Made by a program: the position numbers and the translations under genes. Positions 1 to 10,120 of a DNA stretch of 64,000 bases are shown one piece after another. The number at the start of each line of letters is the position of its first letter. The first letter of the stretch is position 1. Under the pieces are notes generated by a model. The model was not told the DNA's origin. It did no database searches and was given only the letters and a program-made list of their open reading frames with translations. Source of the stretch: Rhyzopertha dominica (lineage: Eukaryota; Arthropoda; Insecta; Coleoptera; Bostrichidae); assembly GCA_025024175.1 (NCBI GenBank), contig QCXZ01000064.1:21014286-21078285 (forward strand), read 5' to 3'.

Positions 1-160
1 GCCTCACGTGCCATCTTCAGGTCTTCTCTGCTGCTGCTGTTCTGCTCCGCGTTACACGGCTACAACTGTAGTTGCCGTGCCCGAAACGTCGTCAGTTCAA
101 CGGTCCAGTGGAGGATCAACATTTGACAACGCGGAGCAGATCCCGGAAACCTAGTTTTTC
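1..160. other. GC-richer unassigned patch with short inverted repeat
   Basis: This is markedly less AT-rich than the next several kb. The 12-mer CTGCTCCGCGTT near 46-57 is repeated inverted as AACGCGGAGCAG near 128-139. It is probably the edge of a transposable element cut by the window start. I see no credible coding region and cannot assign a family. Confidence 0.3.
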
Positions 161-184
161 ATATATATATATATATATATATAT
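160..184. repeat. (AT)n microsatellite, left flank of PLE hairpin
   Basis: A pure AT dinucleotide run directly abuts the Penelope-type hairpin that begins at 182. A second (AT)n run lies on the other side (about 449-526), so the element probably inserted into a TA microsatellite. Confidence 0.85.
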
Positions 185-421
185 TTAAGTTTATTAAGGA
201 TATTTCGACCTAGATTAAAACTCTATACTTCCAAGCTTTCGACTGATTTACTCAATTTTGCTTTGTCAACTTTCAATTTTGATGTCAAATAATAAATTAA
301 TGTTCTAGTTCTTATATAATAATTCAAAATATTTCCCTGAAGAAGACTTGAGTAAATCAGTCGAAAGCTTGGAAGTATAGAGTTTTAATCTAGGTCGAAA
401 TATCCTTAATAAACTTAAATA
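182..421 (+). mobile_element. Solo Penelope-type terminal hairpin (pseudo-LTR remnant)
   Basis: A 74 bp inverted repeat, identical by eye, has arms at 182-255 and 348-421 around a roughly 90 bp spacer. The arms carry AAGCTTTCGA, the same block found in the terminal repeats of the coding PLE copies at 23-28 kb and 59.6-61.7 kb, and the right arm extends into a complete hammerhead core (332-375). No reverse transcriptase sequence remains, so this is a solo or internally deleted terminal repeat of a third PLE-like family. It is flanked by (AT)n on both sides. Confidence 0.65.
332..375 (+). ncRNA. Hammerhead ribozyme (PLE type), family A
   Basis: Read 5'-3': stem I strand TTTCC (332-336), core CTGAAGA (337-343), an extra A, stem II GACT (345-348) / AGTC (359-362), GAA (363-365), palindromic stem III AGCT (366-369), candidate cleavage-site T (370), then stem I strand GGAAG (371-375), which pairs with TTTCC. 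Compared with the copies at 23.1, 26.0 and 61.6 kb, the core is constant while stem I changes in a compensating way. Hammerheads in Penelope-like terminal repeats are established. The two-base-pair palindromic stem III suggests activity as a dimer (inference). Confidence 0.72.
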
Positions 422-448
422 AAATACATAACGACCATTATTATCAAT

Positions 449-527
<79 letters not shown>
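422..527. repeat. (AT)n microsatellite, right flank of PLE hairpin
   Basis: About 78 bp of pure (AT)n occupies roughly 449-526, just beyond the hairpin. It matches the (AT)n on the other side and looks like the interrupted target. Confidence 0.85.
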
Positions 528-1802
528 TTATAAACAGTACGTTAATAAGCCCTAGATATTAACAGATCGCTGATGCGCCCGCCATTTCCCGGGCAGATAA
601 AGGAGTATACTGTAGCTTATCTCATTGATTTAGTATGTTAACCCATAGAGGGGCTTGTACAGGGGTAAGTTATAACATGGTCTAAGCTCTAAAAGTAGTA
701 ACAGATCGCTATGGAGCCCGAAAATATATTAATGTGACTTTGTAAAGCCTTTTGTATATAAGAAAGGATTAACCGTTCACTGTTTAGCCCAACACCGTTG
801 CCAAATCAGAACTACAGTCAGAACGCATAGATTGTATTTTATTATATTTCAACGAATAAATTAACCTGCGCGCAAGTGTATATCGAGCGGGCTAACCGAG
901 GTTCAATGAAACTAAATATGAAAATGGGATAAACTTCAAATCGGTCTGAAAAATAAATAGTTTTCAAGACTGCATGCTCTCAGAAAGGTATATTTAGGCT
1001 AATAGCCTAACGTTAGCATGCTACAGAGTGATTACTTAAAACTGGTAACATTCGTCATTAGAGATAGAAAATAGTAGTAGTCCTGCAAAATACTTTTCTC
1101 ACAAAGAATCATCAATGTGTATGATCTATATTTAAACATTAATTGTTTTGCTAATGGAAAATATTTGTAGGTATGCTTTAAATTTTTATCGTACGTGAAT
1201 AAAAATTGGCAAATCTAATTTACTTACATAACTAAAACCATATCTTAAACAATATTGCAACATGTACAATACAATTAGAATATATCATTATTAATGTTAC
1301 ATATGTCCTTACAAAACACTCTTATCTATTCGTATATGATTAACGCATAATGGCTGAAGTTCGCAACAACAGTTGTAATAGCACCGAATAATTATTAATG
1401 TGGTACATTCAGCTGCAGGATATGGACAAATTGAAATTACCTATAAGTGTAATTAAACAAATTCAAAATTTTTCCGAGGGGCATAAAGGCAGCTAATACA
1501 TCGTTTATGGTTTCAAGTAGCTTATTTTGTCGCTCTTTTGATGACTAACAGCTTTGACCAAATGTTAGTTATCTATTTGTTAATGTTTTTTTCCAAATAG
1601 GTAAGCAAAGAATTTCTAACATATTTATACAATTTTGTAATAATTCAGGTAGCTTCAGGGAAATTAGAAAATTTCTAGCTCAAAATTTTGAGAAAAATAA
1701 TAGGTACCTACTGATTTACCTAAAGTAATCGAACTCTCTCCAAAATGCTTCCAACATTTTGTAATAGCTTATACAATTTTTCATAATTTTTTTTTATTAA
1801 TG
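528..1802. other. Intergenic, no gene recognised
   Basis: AT-rich sequence with no convincing coding potential. The phrase AACAGATCGCT followed shortly by GCCCG occurs twice (about 560 and 700), and a GGGCTAAC motif near 890 recalls the small MITE at 4.4-4.6 kb. These may be decayed repeat copies. Confidence 0.4.
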
Positions 1803-2725
1803 CAGGGTGTTTTAAAAAGCACAGCCAATCTTTTGACTTGGTATAATATCTAACGAATTTTAGGCCGATTCAGCTACTATCATTTATATACAACAGTGTA
1901 CCATTATTAACTTATAGGTTATAATTTATAGCCCTTCAAAGTTGTGTTACATGACTAGGTTTTTTCTAAAAACTTTCCAACCGCTGGCGCAAATGTATCG
2001 AATTTTTTTAATATTAGTTGCTAACATCAAAAGATACATCTTATAAGTAAAAGTATGATTTTCATCTTCTTACACATTTTTGACTGCTACTACCGTTTTC
2101 GAGTAAAATTGCAAAAACCAACTACACGATTGCATAAAAATTAGAAATTTGCCAGTTACTTAAGTGTAGTTCACACAAAAGTTGAGGTTGGCATTTCATG
2201 AGTTAATTTGACATTTACATTGCCTTTGAAAATCGTATAGGAAAAACAATCGAATTATTGGTTTCTCCAGCAGAAAATCAGGAAGCTGCATAAGTTCACG
2301 TATTTTACATTGATCTGTTGGGAAAACCTATAATTCAATAGTTTTACCTATACGATTTTCAAAGCTAATGTAAACGTCCAATTAATTCATGAAATGACAC
2401 CCGAAATTTTTATGCGCATTTAATTAACTGATAGATTTAAAATTTTTATGCAATCAAACAGTTGGTATTTGCAATTTGTCTTGGTTTACCCCCTTGTATT
2501 TACAAGAAAATCATACTTGTAGTTATCAAATCTTTTAATATTCGTAATTGATATCCAACAGCGGTTGGAAGGTCTTTAGCAAAAAACCTACTCATGTAAC
2601 ACAACTATGAAGGGCTATAACTTTTTAATGGTGCACTTGTACATAGATAAAAGTGATTGAATCGGCCTAGAATTCGTCAGAGATTGCTCAGTTAAGAGAT
2701 TGGGCGCACTTTTAAAAACACCCTG
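1803..2725. mobile_element. Fold-back MITE with CAGGGTGTTTT ends
   Basis: The two halves are imperfect inverted copies. The left starts CAGGGTGTTTTAAAAAGC and the right ends with the near-complement GCACTTTTAAAAACACCCTG. Further paired blocks (the GGCCGATTCA region, TTGTGTTACATGA, CTTTCCAACCGCTG) recur in inverted order, giving arms of about 400 bp. It has no protein coding capacity. The CAGGGTG end resembles the fold-backs at 15.0 and 56.1 kb, but the interior differs. A target-site duplication is not clear. Confidence 0.7.
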
Positions 2726-4397
2726 TATAACCCGAGACAATTATCAGGTGCCCTGGTAAAATACACACTGGATGTGTGAACGACTTTATTTAGTATATTC
2801 TTGGAACAGCCTTCACCAACTTGCAGCACGTCTCCGTATTTATAAAAGAACTTAGTTTTCTTCACAGCTTTTACTAGTTGAAACTGCATTATTAAATATC
2901 TATAATGAATAATATTGCACATAAACATCTCTAGATATAAAATATCTGGCTTTCGCCGAGAAAAAGCGGGAAACTCTGTTCAGAAAACGGCTAACCAATC
3001 AAAATGCAATTTTAGGTTGTGCATGTGTACCTAGAACACGTTCTTTCCCACAGGCCGCTGGCGTCAATAACCTATACGGCGATCAAGAGACTTGAATGTA
3101 TAGTTGCGGTAAAAAATATTTATTTTATTGCATCTTCTTAAGGTAAATGTAAAATATATAAAAATATATTATTATTTAATCGCGTTAATCATAAACAATG
3201 ACTTTGATTACTCTTGATTTTGACATAAACACAAATTGTCTTACGACGCTTNTATTTGTAATGACGCTTATAGAGACCGCTTATACAGCATGTTAAACTT
3301 TTTTACAGTAACGCCAATTTCCATTTTTCAAGCCTCTCTGTATGCTTTAGCAGTCTGAGTATGTGCAGACTCTAAAAATTCACTTTTAGCGTTACATAAT
3401 AGTTTAGGGTACTGCACAGGGACACGTACAACAAAATAATAAATAATGTCACCCCGCGGTGTTTAGGGTGCGCGCTGCTTGCGTTGCTGTAGATTAGTAC
3501 CCGAAACAGAAATTGGGACAAAGCCAGGAGTAATACGACTTAGGTCATTTTAACAACAATTTATTAACAATAGGTATATAAAGTAAGTAATAGAACATTA
3601 ATAAAGGCAAAAGCAATTAAACGAACATTGTTTTTGAATCTAATTATTAGACTGATCTATGATTGAATATTTGCATACGTCACATAGATCGTACGACGCG
3701 TAAACTGAATAATAAGTTGAATAGAAGTAAATTTGGAAGAAATTCTCTGTCTGACAATAAATACCGCATGATTCAAAGGTACACCGTACAAAAAAATTGT
3801 ATTCTTTTGTGTACACCTTGTTTATCTAAGCTGTTTTCTATAAACAATTGTTTGTATATGAGAATATTTAGTGTTACTTCTGCTTTAGTTTTAGTAATAC
3901 TGTTTGCATGTTATAAGTGAGTTTCGATACTTTTATACTCATGAACTGGAATAAACTATTAAGCGAACTTACTCACTTCTATTTGCCTGTATTTTCACTC
4001 TATACTTTCACTAAATCATATCAAGAAATAAAAGAAAAATTTATTATAAGAGCTTTTTTCTGCAATAAATTCTTTTGTGGTCTATTAAATATTCCAGCTT
4101 AAAATTTCTTTCTTCACTGCTGTTGGAGAACGCCAAACAATATTAGTCGCACACTATTTTTTTTTACTACATCAATTAACATTTATATACACAGCTAGTA
4201 CATAAATTATGCCATGTTGAGCCCATCTCAGTGCTAAGAAACTTCAAACGTGCATGAAAATAATTTGTACAGTGTTGTCACATGTCGGGCCACACAGCGT
4301 CGCAATAGTATTTTGTAAACAACGTGTATATAAAAGATACAGAAAGCGCCCCCTTGAGCCCGGTTTGGTGAACTATTCCGTATGAATTGCACTTATA
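2726..4397. other. Intergenic, no gene recognised
   Basis: AT-rich with scattered short open frames that show no recognisable domains. There is a single ambiguous base near 3252. I see nothing that supports a gene. Confidence 0.4.
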
Positions 4398-4575
4398 GAC
4401 CGGTCATTGTTGAGCCCCCCCAAAAATTTGTTTAAAGACTGCTTTTGACATCAGTTATCGAATAGAGCTTATATACAGTGCCATACGCTAATGAGCCCGA
4501 CCCTGGGTTCGATAGCGTCATTTTGGGCTCAACAAGATACCATAAGCTTGGGAATCGGGCTAACTAATGACCATC
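4398..4575. mobile_element. Small MITE with TA target duplication
   Basis: The left end GACCGGTCATTGTTGAGCCC matches the reverse complement of the right end, GATGGTCATTAGTTAGCCCG. Both ends are flanked by TA (4396-4397 and 4576-4577). At 178 bp with no coding capacity it fits a Tc1/mariner-type MITE. An (AT)n tract follows at about 4583-4616. Confidence 0.6.
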
Positions 4576-4579
4576 TATA

Positions 4580-4582
<3 letters not shown>

Positions 4583-4616
<34 letters not shown>
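4583..4616. repeat. (AT)n microsatellite
   Basis: A simple TA dinucleotide tract adjacent to the small MITE. Confidence 0.8.
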
Positions 4617-4624
<8 letters not shown>

Positions 4625-5556
4625 GAGTATTATGAAGTTACTGTAAAGTAATGCCCTTGATTATACCCCGGAAGCATTAGAAGAAATTTTTATACATTTC
4701 AGTTTAGGGACATCCTTATTTAGTCGTTTAGTTGTTTAAGTATATACTTAAACTTAGGCCGTGTTTATGTTTTAATTTCATTCCAAATGCTGCATTTGTT
4801 AAAATTCATTTTGTGCAGCTAAATACGTATATGAATATTAAAAATATTATTTATTATCTTACACATTACTCGCATTATTACATTTTTTTTAGATTATCCT
4901 TCACTTACACGAGTTTATAATATAAAAATTCAAGGGCTATTCCGGCAATATTACATTTACTGAACATCACAATAATTCAAAATACACGAGTATATGTCGT
5001 GTTGCCTATTCCATATTTTGCTGTTTACACCAACTATAAAGTACCACTGTAAATTACCAGGTTCACCATGTCAATTCCCCCAGATAAAAATTCATAACCT
5101 ATATCCAACGCCTTCTCAACTATATCTGTCGGTTAATTCATATGGACTCGTTTAGTAGCTGCTGCATATCCATTTAATTTCAGTTTAATTATACCTGCTT
5201 GTTACCATTATTAAATAATGTAAGTTAATTAACTATTTAATATTAGCTGATTTTCAAGTACAATTGACATAGAATACAATAATAATAAAACTAGTTTTTT
5301 ATCTTCAATCTCTACCAAAGAAAATATAGATATATGTATGTGGACATTTCAATAATTTTTTGCAGTTATTTATTTCATTTCGACCAACGAATTTACCAAA
5401 CACTGTATACACATAAAATAATCTGCAACATATATTACTAAAGCTTGGTAGCAATAAATAAAACGAATCTAGGTAATTTCTAGTGAACAAATTTAAAAAT
5501 TATTTGTGCAACAATAAAGCAATACAAAGTGTGTTAATTAAAAAAAAAATCACATT
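4617..5556. other. Intergenic / dynein light chain 3' flank
   Basis: AT-rich. It probably includes the 3' UTR of the minus-strand dynein light chain gene. No other gene is seen. Confidence 0.4.
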
Positions 5557-5959
5557 CTAGTCTGAGGGATTTTGGACAACAATAAGAATAAATTCCTTGT
5601 CAGGAGCCACCATTATTTCATGCTTTTTAGAGCGTATCCTCAGAAAAGTTAAATCATTCGAAGGATCCAAATCTCTGACCACACTTCTAGCCTTGTCGGC
5701 TAAAGAACTTATAAGTCCACAATATTGCACTGTAGTCGTGTTATCCAGAGTAGTCTTAATTGGAATACCTGAAATTTCAATCAAAAATATCTTCTGAATT
5801 GATTACTTTTTAAATCAAACCTCCGGAATTAACTACAATTGTGCCCACGACACCTTTGTGGGACTGAATACGCTTCATGGTTTCCTCAACCTCAGCTTGT
5901 GACTGAAAGTGATATTTACAGCTTAAATATTTTCAGGGGCCATAATTAATACATACCAT
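5557..5959 (-). CDS. DYNLRB: Dynein light chain, roadblock/LC7 type
   Basis: A small cytoplasmic dynein light chain that binds dynein intermediate chains as a dimer. I infer three coding exons on the minus strand: 5957-5959 (the ATG alone), 5821-5902 and 5557-5768, joined at GT-AG sites, giving 98 residues (the family is usually about 96-100). The protein reads [20 protein letters not shown] near its start and has the typical [13 protein letters not shown] stretch around residues 24-36. It ends with [13 protein letters not shown], the conserved final beta strand and C-terminus of roadblock proteins. The single-codon first exon is unusual but common in this family. The gene is divergent from EXOSC4 with 217 bp between start codons. 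Family identity is very sure; the exact first exon is somewhat less so. Confidence 0.93.
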
Positions 5960-6176
5960 TTTAGTTTGGTGTATTAAATTATACTGTTTACAATTATTCG
6001 TTTATGAATAATACGGATGACGTTTATGGTGTCAAAAATCAACGTTACCACCTCTGTAGTCTGTACCACCAACTGCCACAACACAAAAAACATAACAGGC
6101 AAACACGTTAACCTCAATACCTCAAACCTCTAACCTCACTAGTCAACATAACAACATAACCCATATTTTTTTAAGA
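5960..6176. promoter_or_regulatory. Bidirectional promoter region, DYNLRB / EXOSC4
   Basis: Only 217 bp separate the two divergent start codons, so both promoters and both 5' UTRs must lie here (or start within it). No TATA box stands out at a convincing position. Several copies of AACCTC occur near 6110-6140. The regulatory role is inferred from the head-to-head layout. Confidence 0.55.
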
Positions 6177-7059
6177 ATGAGCAGAAATAAGGAATTGTTA
6201 TCGAAAATAGGCCTGCGGCTTGATGGACGCCGAGCAAATGAACTGCGCAGAATAAGAGGGAAATTAGGTGTATTCAGTGAACCAGATGGAAGTGCATATC
6301 TAGAACAGGGGTTGACAAAAGTTCTCGCAGCTGTGTATGGTCCTCATCAGGTAGATATTTTAGAAATTATGACTAACATTATTGTGTAAGTACATATTTT
6401 ATGTAATTTCAGGTTCGAGGCAGTAAATCAAAAGCTCAAAATGATATGGCAGTAGTAAATTGTCAATTTAGTATGGCAGTTTTTTCAACGGGTGAGAGAA
6501 AAAAACGGCCTAGAGGAGACCGCAAGTCTACTGAAATGTCAATGCATTTAAGGCAAGCTATGTTGGCTGCTATAAAAGCAGAACTGTATCCTTGGTCACA
6601 GATAGATATTTATGTTGAAGTACTGCATGCAGATGGAGGTGAATACTTATAAATTTTTCTACAAATATGGTTTAATGAATAAACATTTTTTCTTCTACAG
6701 GTGTTTATCCAACTTGTGTAAATGCGGCCACTTTAGCTTTAATCGATGCTGGTATTCCCCTAAAAGAATATGTATGTGCTTGCACAGCGAGTTTGGCTAA
6801 TGAGAAAACCTTGATGGATGTTTCTTACCAAGAAGAGATTATGGGAGGTCCAGTTCTAACAGTTGCCGCTTTGCCAATGTCAGCCAAAATAGTATTAATG
6901 GAGATGTCACAGAGGTTTCACATAGATCATCTCCCAAAGGTTTTAGAGACTGCGCTTAAGGGCTGTAGTGATATAAAGGCAATTTTGGACGAGATTGTGA
7001 GGAGCCATGTACAGGACTTTGGAAGCTCAAGTGGTTGGGAAAACAGAAGGAAAAATTAA
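6177..7059 (+). CDS. EXOSC4: Exosome complex component RRP41 (EXOSC4)
   Basis: An RNase PH-fold subunit of the RNA exosome ring, which scaffolds 3'-5' RNA decay and processing in nucleus and cytoplasm. Three exons: 6177-6350, 6413-6638 and 6701-7059, all with GT-AG junctions, giving 252 residues (human about 245). The N-terminus carries GLRLDGRRANELRRIRGKLG, a hallmark of RNase PH-like subunits. Exon 2 has ERKKRPRGDRKSTEMS and exon 3 has YPTCVNAATLALIDAGIPL, both typical of RRP41. The start ATG follows a short 5' region shared with the divergent dynein light chain gene. A polyadenylation signal AATAAA lies at 7109-7114. Introns are short (about 62 bp), unlike the element-filled introns of the neighbours. 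Confidence 0.96.
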
Positions 7060-7687
7060 AACAAAACACTTGTTTTAATTATTTCAATTTTGTAATACTG
7101 ATAAATGCAATAAAGCGATTTTTTATGAGGTATTTGTTTCTGTCTTATCAGTAATATATAATAAGTAATAATAATAATAATAATAATAGTAATAATGTCT
7201 TTATTGCAGATGTGTACAGTTTTAAATAAATAATAATAGTAACATTAGAAATAATTGAAATCAACATTAGAATGCTAGTAACAATTTGTTTTTTTTTAAA
7301 TAGAAAATATATGTTGTTACCTATATCATACCTACTTTAACAGCATTATTCTTTGAATAAAAGTAAAGTGAATTAAATCGAAATAACTTAGTTGGCACCA
7401 TTTCGTACCACTTCTGAAGATGACTTGTATATTTTAGAAATAATTTCTACACGTCTGAAGCTATTAAATAAAATTTTGCATAATGGAGATATTTTTAATT
7501 TCATAACTTTAATCTGATATTTTTCAAAACAAACATGTTTTTAAAACTAAATTTAAATAATGTATTTTGTTAAATATATTATTCTGTGTGGGATAACTAA
7601 GTATACAGTTTTTTGAGGAAACTGCGATTAATACTACTGCCGCAAGAGTACAGGTTTTACTTCATCACAATTGTTTTGTCATTCATG
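7060..7687. other. EXOSC4 3' UTR and intergenic
   Basis: Includes AATAAA at 7109-7114 and an (AAT)n tract near 7165-7190. After the tract comes ATGTCTTTATTGCAGATG, which resembles the 3' end of a non-LTR retrotransposon on the minus strand (low confidence). Nothing else is recognisable. Confidence 0.4.
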
Positions 7688-7691
7688 TTAA

Positions 7692-8977
7692 GGCTGGGAT
7701 CCTATAGAGAGGAAAGATCTATCCGAAATAATGATAAGAGAACCACAATTATTTTACAAAACAAGGCCACTCCATAATTACCACATCCACTACACCAATA
7801 TTTTTTTAAATTGTCTTATTCGAAAGCTCGTGATTGACATTTTCATGTAAGTTATTACTTCCACATCCAACGGATGGAAAGTATTGTATCGCGAAAAAAA
7901 TTTTCAAAAATTTTTATTTGCTCATTCGCTTTAAAATGGTCGAAAACGCAAAAAAAACAAAATTTGAGCCAAAACAAATTTCTTGTCTGTGTCTGTGGTT
8001 TTGTTTGTATACACGATAACTTTCAAAAGACTTAATATATGAACTTGAAATTTGGCAAACATATAAATCTCTACTACCCACAGCGACCTATTGTTTGTGG
8101 GGTAAGTACGGTATCGGGAAGGGGGCAAAATTGGGGGGTAACTACCCTTTTTGCAAATTTTTATTTTTTTATATTTTTTTCGTTTTAGTATGTGCTTAGT
8201 AGTATAACTGTGAGTATTATTCACTCTTATAAATTTTCGGTGCAGCAAACTGTTTAGAAGATATTAGCAAAAAAGCGTCACTTAAAGAAAACTGTTTTTC
8301 CTAAATATCTCCGAATATACTTAATATATTCAAAAAATGAAAATGCCATCAGATAGGAAATAAAATTTCTCACAAAAAGTGTCTTAGAAAATTTATTCAA
8401 AATTTTGACATTTTTGAAATATTTCCAAAAAACCTATTTTGGTCCCTGCTCGTACGATTTTTTTTAAATTTTGGTATTATATATAAAATCAAATTTCTGA
8501 TCAGAAAGCACTCTTGTAATTTTTTTGTTAAGTTAATAATTTTTGAGTTATTTGGAAAAAAAACGATTTTAAAATTTATATATTTTTGCTAATATCACGA
8601 GGACTTTGTCTTAGAAAAAATGTGTAGAGAGGCAAAATGCTCAAAATCTGATTACTAATCGTATAGCATAAGACAATTGGATGTGGAAGTATTGATTCAA
8701 TTTGCAGCGGTTTTTTTTTATAAGCAATAACCAAAATTCGAAGAAGTGTAGGTTAAAAATAATCTGAAAGGTAGACCTCGCAATTAGCAATTATTTTAGC
8801 AAAATATATTAAGTACATGTGTTTGAGAAATACCTTATGCTCTAGCTAAATCTTTCAGATAAGCATTCATTTATCCGTAAATATTCAGTAGTTTTTAGGT
8901 GCAGCTGTNTTGTAAAAATAGGNTCTCTTTCTATTGTTAGCTCGAATATATCTTTCTCTTTCTCCAGGATCCCAGCC
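7692..8977. mobile_element. TTAA-flanked MITE (piggyBac-like target), interrupted
   Basis: Ends GGCTGGGATCC and GGATCCCAGCC are perfect inverted repeats, and imperfect similarity continues for roughly 60 bp inward (GAGAGGAAAGATCTAT versus a GA-rich counterpart). Both ends are flanked by TTAA (7688-7691 and 8978-8981), the target duplication used by piggyBac-type transposases. No transposase is present. A second element (7858-8689) has inserted inside it. A diverged copy without that insert lies near 29.4 kb, which confirms the nesting. Confidence 0.72.
7858..8689. mobile_element. Nested 832 bp MITE, CTTCCACATCCAA ends, TA duplication
   Basis: Begins CTTCCACATCCAA and ends TTGGATGTGGAAG, a perfect 13 bp inverted repeat, flanked on both sides by TA. 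The related sequence near 29.40-29.55 kb continues straight across this position without it, so it is a secondary insertion. The interior is AT-rich with no long coding frame. A Tc1/mariner-type non-autonomous element is the best guess. Confidence 0.7.
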
Positions 8978-8981
8978 TTAA

Positions 8982-10120
8982 ATCAAAAAACTGCAATAAT
9001 GCTCTCTAACCTCATTTTGCATTCATAAATTTATAGGTATCTATTTTTTATACTAAGTTTTACTGCCTATTAGATATTAGGTAGTACCTGAAATGAGAAA
9101 AACAACATTAATTTATTATTAATGATACATCCCTATACTAGAGATTTTTTTCTAAAACGGTTCACTTTAATATTACGAATAGGTATGGCTTTTTTTAAGA
9201 TATTCTAACGACGCCATGCCGCCAATCCGTTTTTGAAAAAGTAGGTAGTTGAAAAAACAATGTTTAATACCTACCTACGTCACTTGTACGTCAATCGTTT
9301 AAAGCGCCATCTATATATAAGTTAAGACAAAAAGTTATATTCACGTTTATTGCTTCTAGAAAACGGCACTATGCAAAAATTGGTTGCAATCTTGCAATTT
9401 TAGTGTAAAAAAATTGTAATTTGTATAGGATAATGTAATGTTGTAATGTACGGATAATTTATTTTTGCAAGCCTAGCTATAACTTTTTAAGGAAGTACCT
9501 AAAAAGAATCTACTGTTTTACCATGACTCATTCTTTACCATACACCCATAAGTACAATTTGTTAAAAAGTCTGTCATTTAGATATACATTCCTACTTCAA
9601 TAAAGCTAGTGAAATCATACTGTTTTAATAACCTTTATAAGTAATTACAAAATTATTTTTTAATTACCATCCTCAAGATGTGCCTATCCAGTGCATGTGC
9701 CAAACAATTTACATAACACCTAAATCGTTTTATCCGAAAATGAACTTTGTGTCATTGGACTTTGTACCTTTTTAATTTGCTTGTGGAATTAGGTACGAAT
9801 TTTGTATCAGCTGTTAATTCAGTCATTTGCAAATGCCCACACACCGTTTCTAAAGCGCAGAATGATAAAACTACAATAAATTTTAAAAAACGAGGAAAAG
9901 TTTAATAAAATATCGTTTGTAAATTAATGCAGTTGTAATAATACAGTAGATTTCTGACGTGTTTGCGCAACTTAACGTAGGTGCGCTTGGGTAGGTGCAA
10001 AGTCCCAAAGTCTACACGTATTTTGCTATTTACTAGCCGGCAGTGAGGTGGATAGCGTTGATTCCGTTACTTAAATTGGAAAGCAAGAAATTANCAAGTT
10101 TAAGTGCAGTGCAAAACAGA
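8982..10120. other. Intergenic upstream of HADHB
   Basis: AT-rich sequence ending in the HADHB promoter and 5' UTR. No gene or clear repeat recognised. One ambiguous base lies near 10094. Confidence 0.4.

Noticed and set aside
3663..4102. Adjacent small open frames as a gene
   Set aside because: AT-rich chance frames, no conserved motif, no plausible splice partners.
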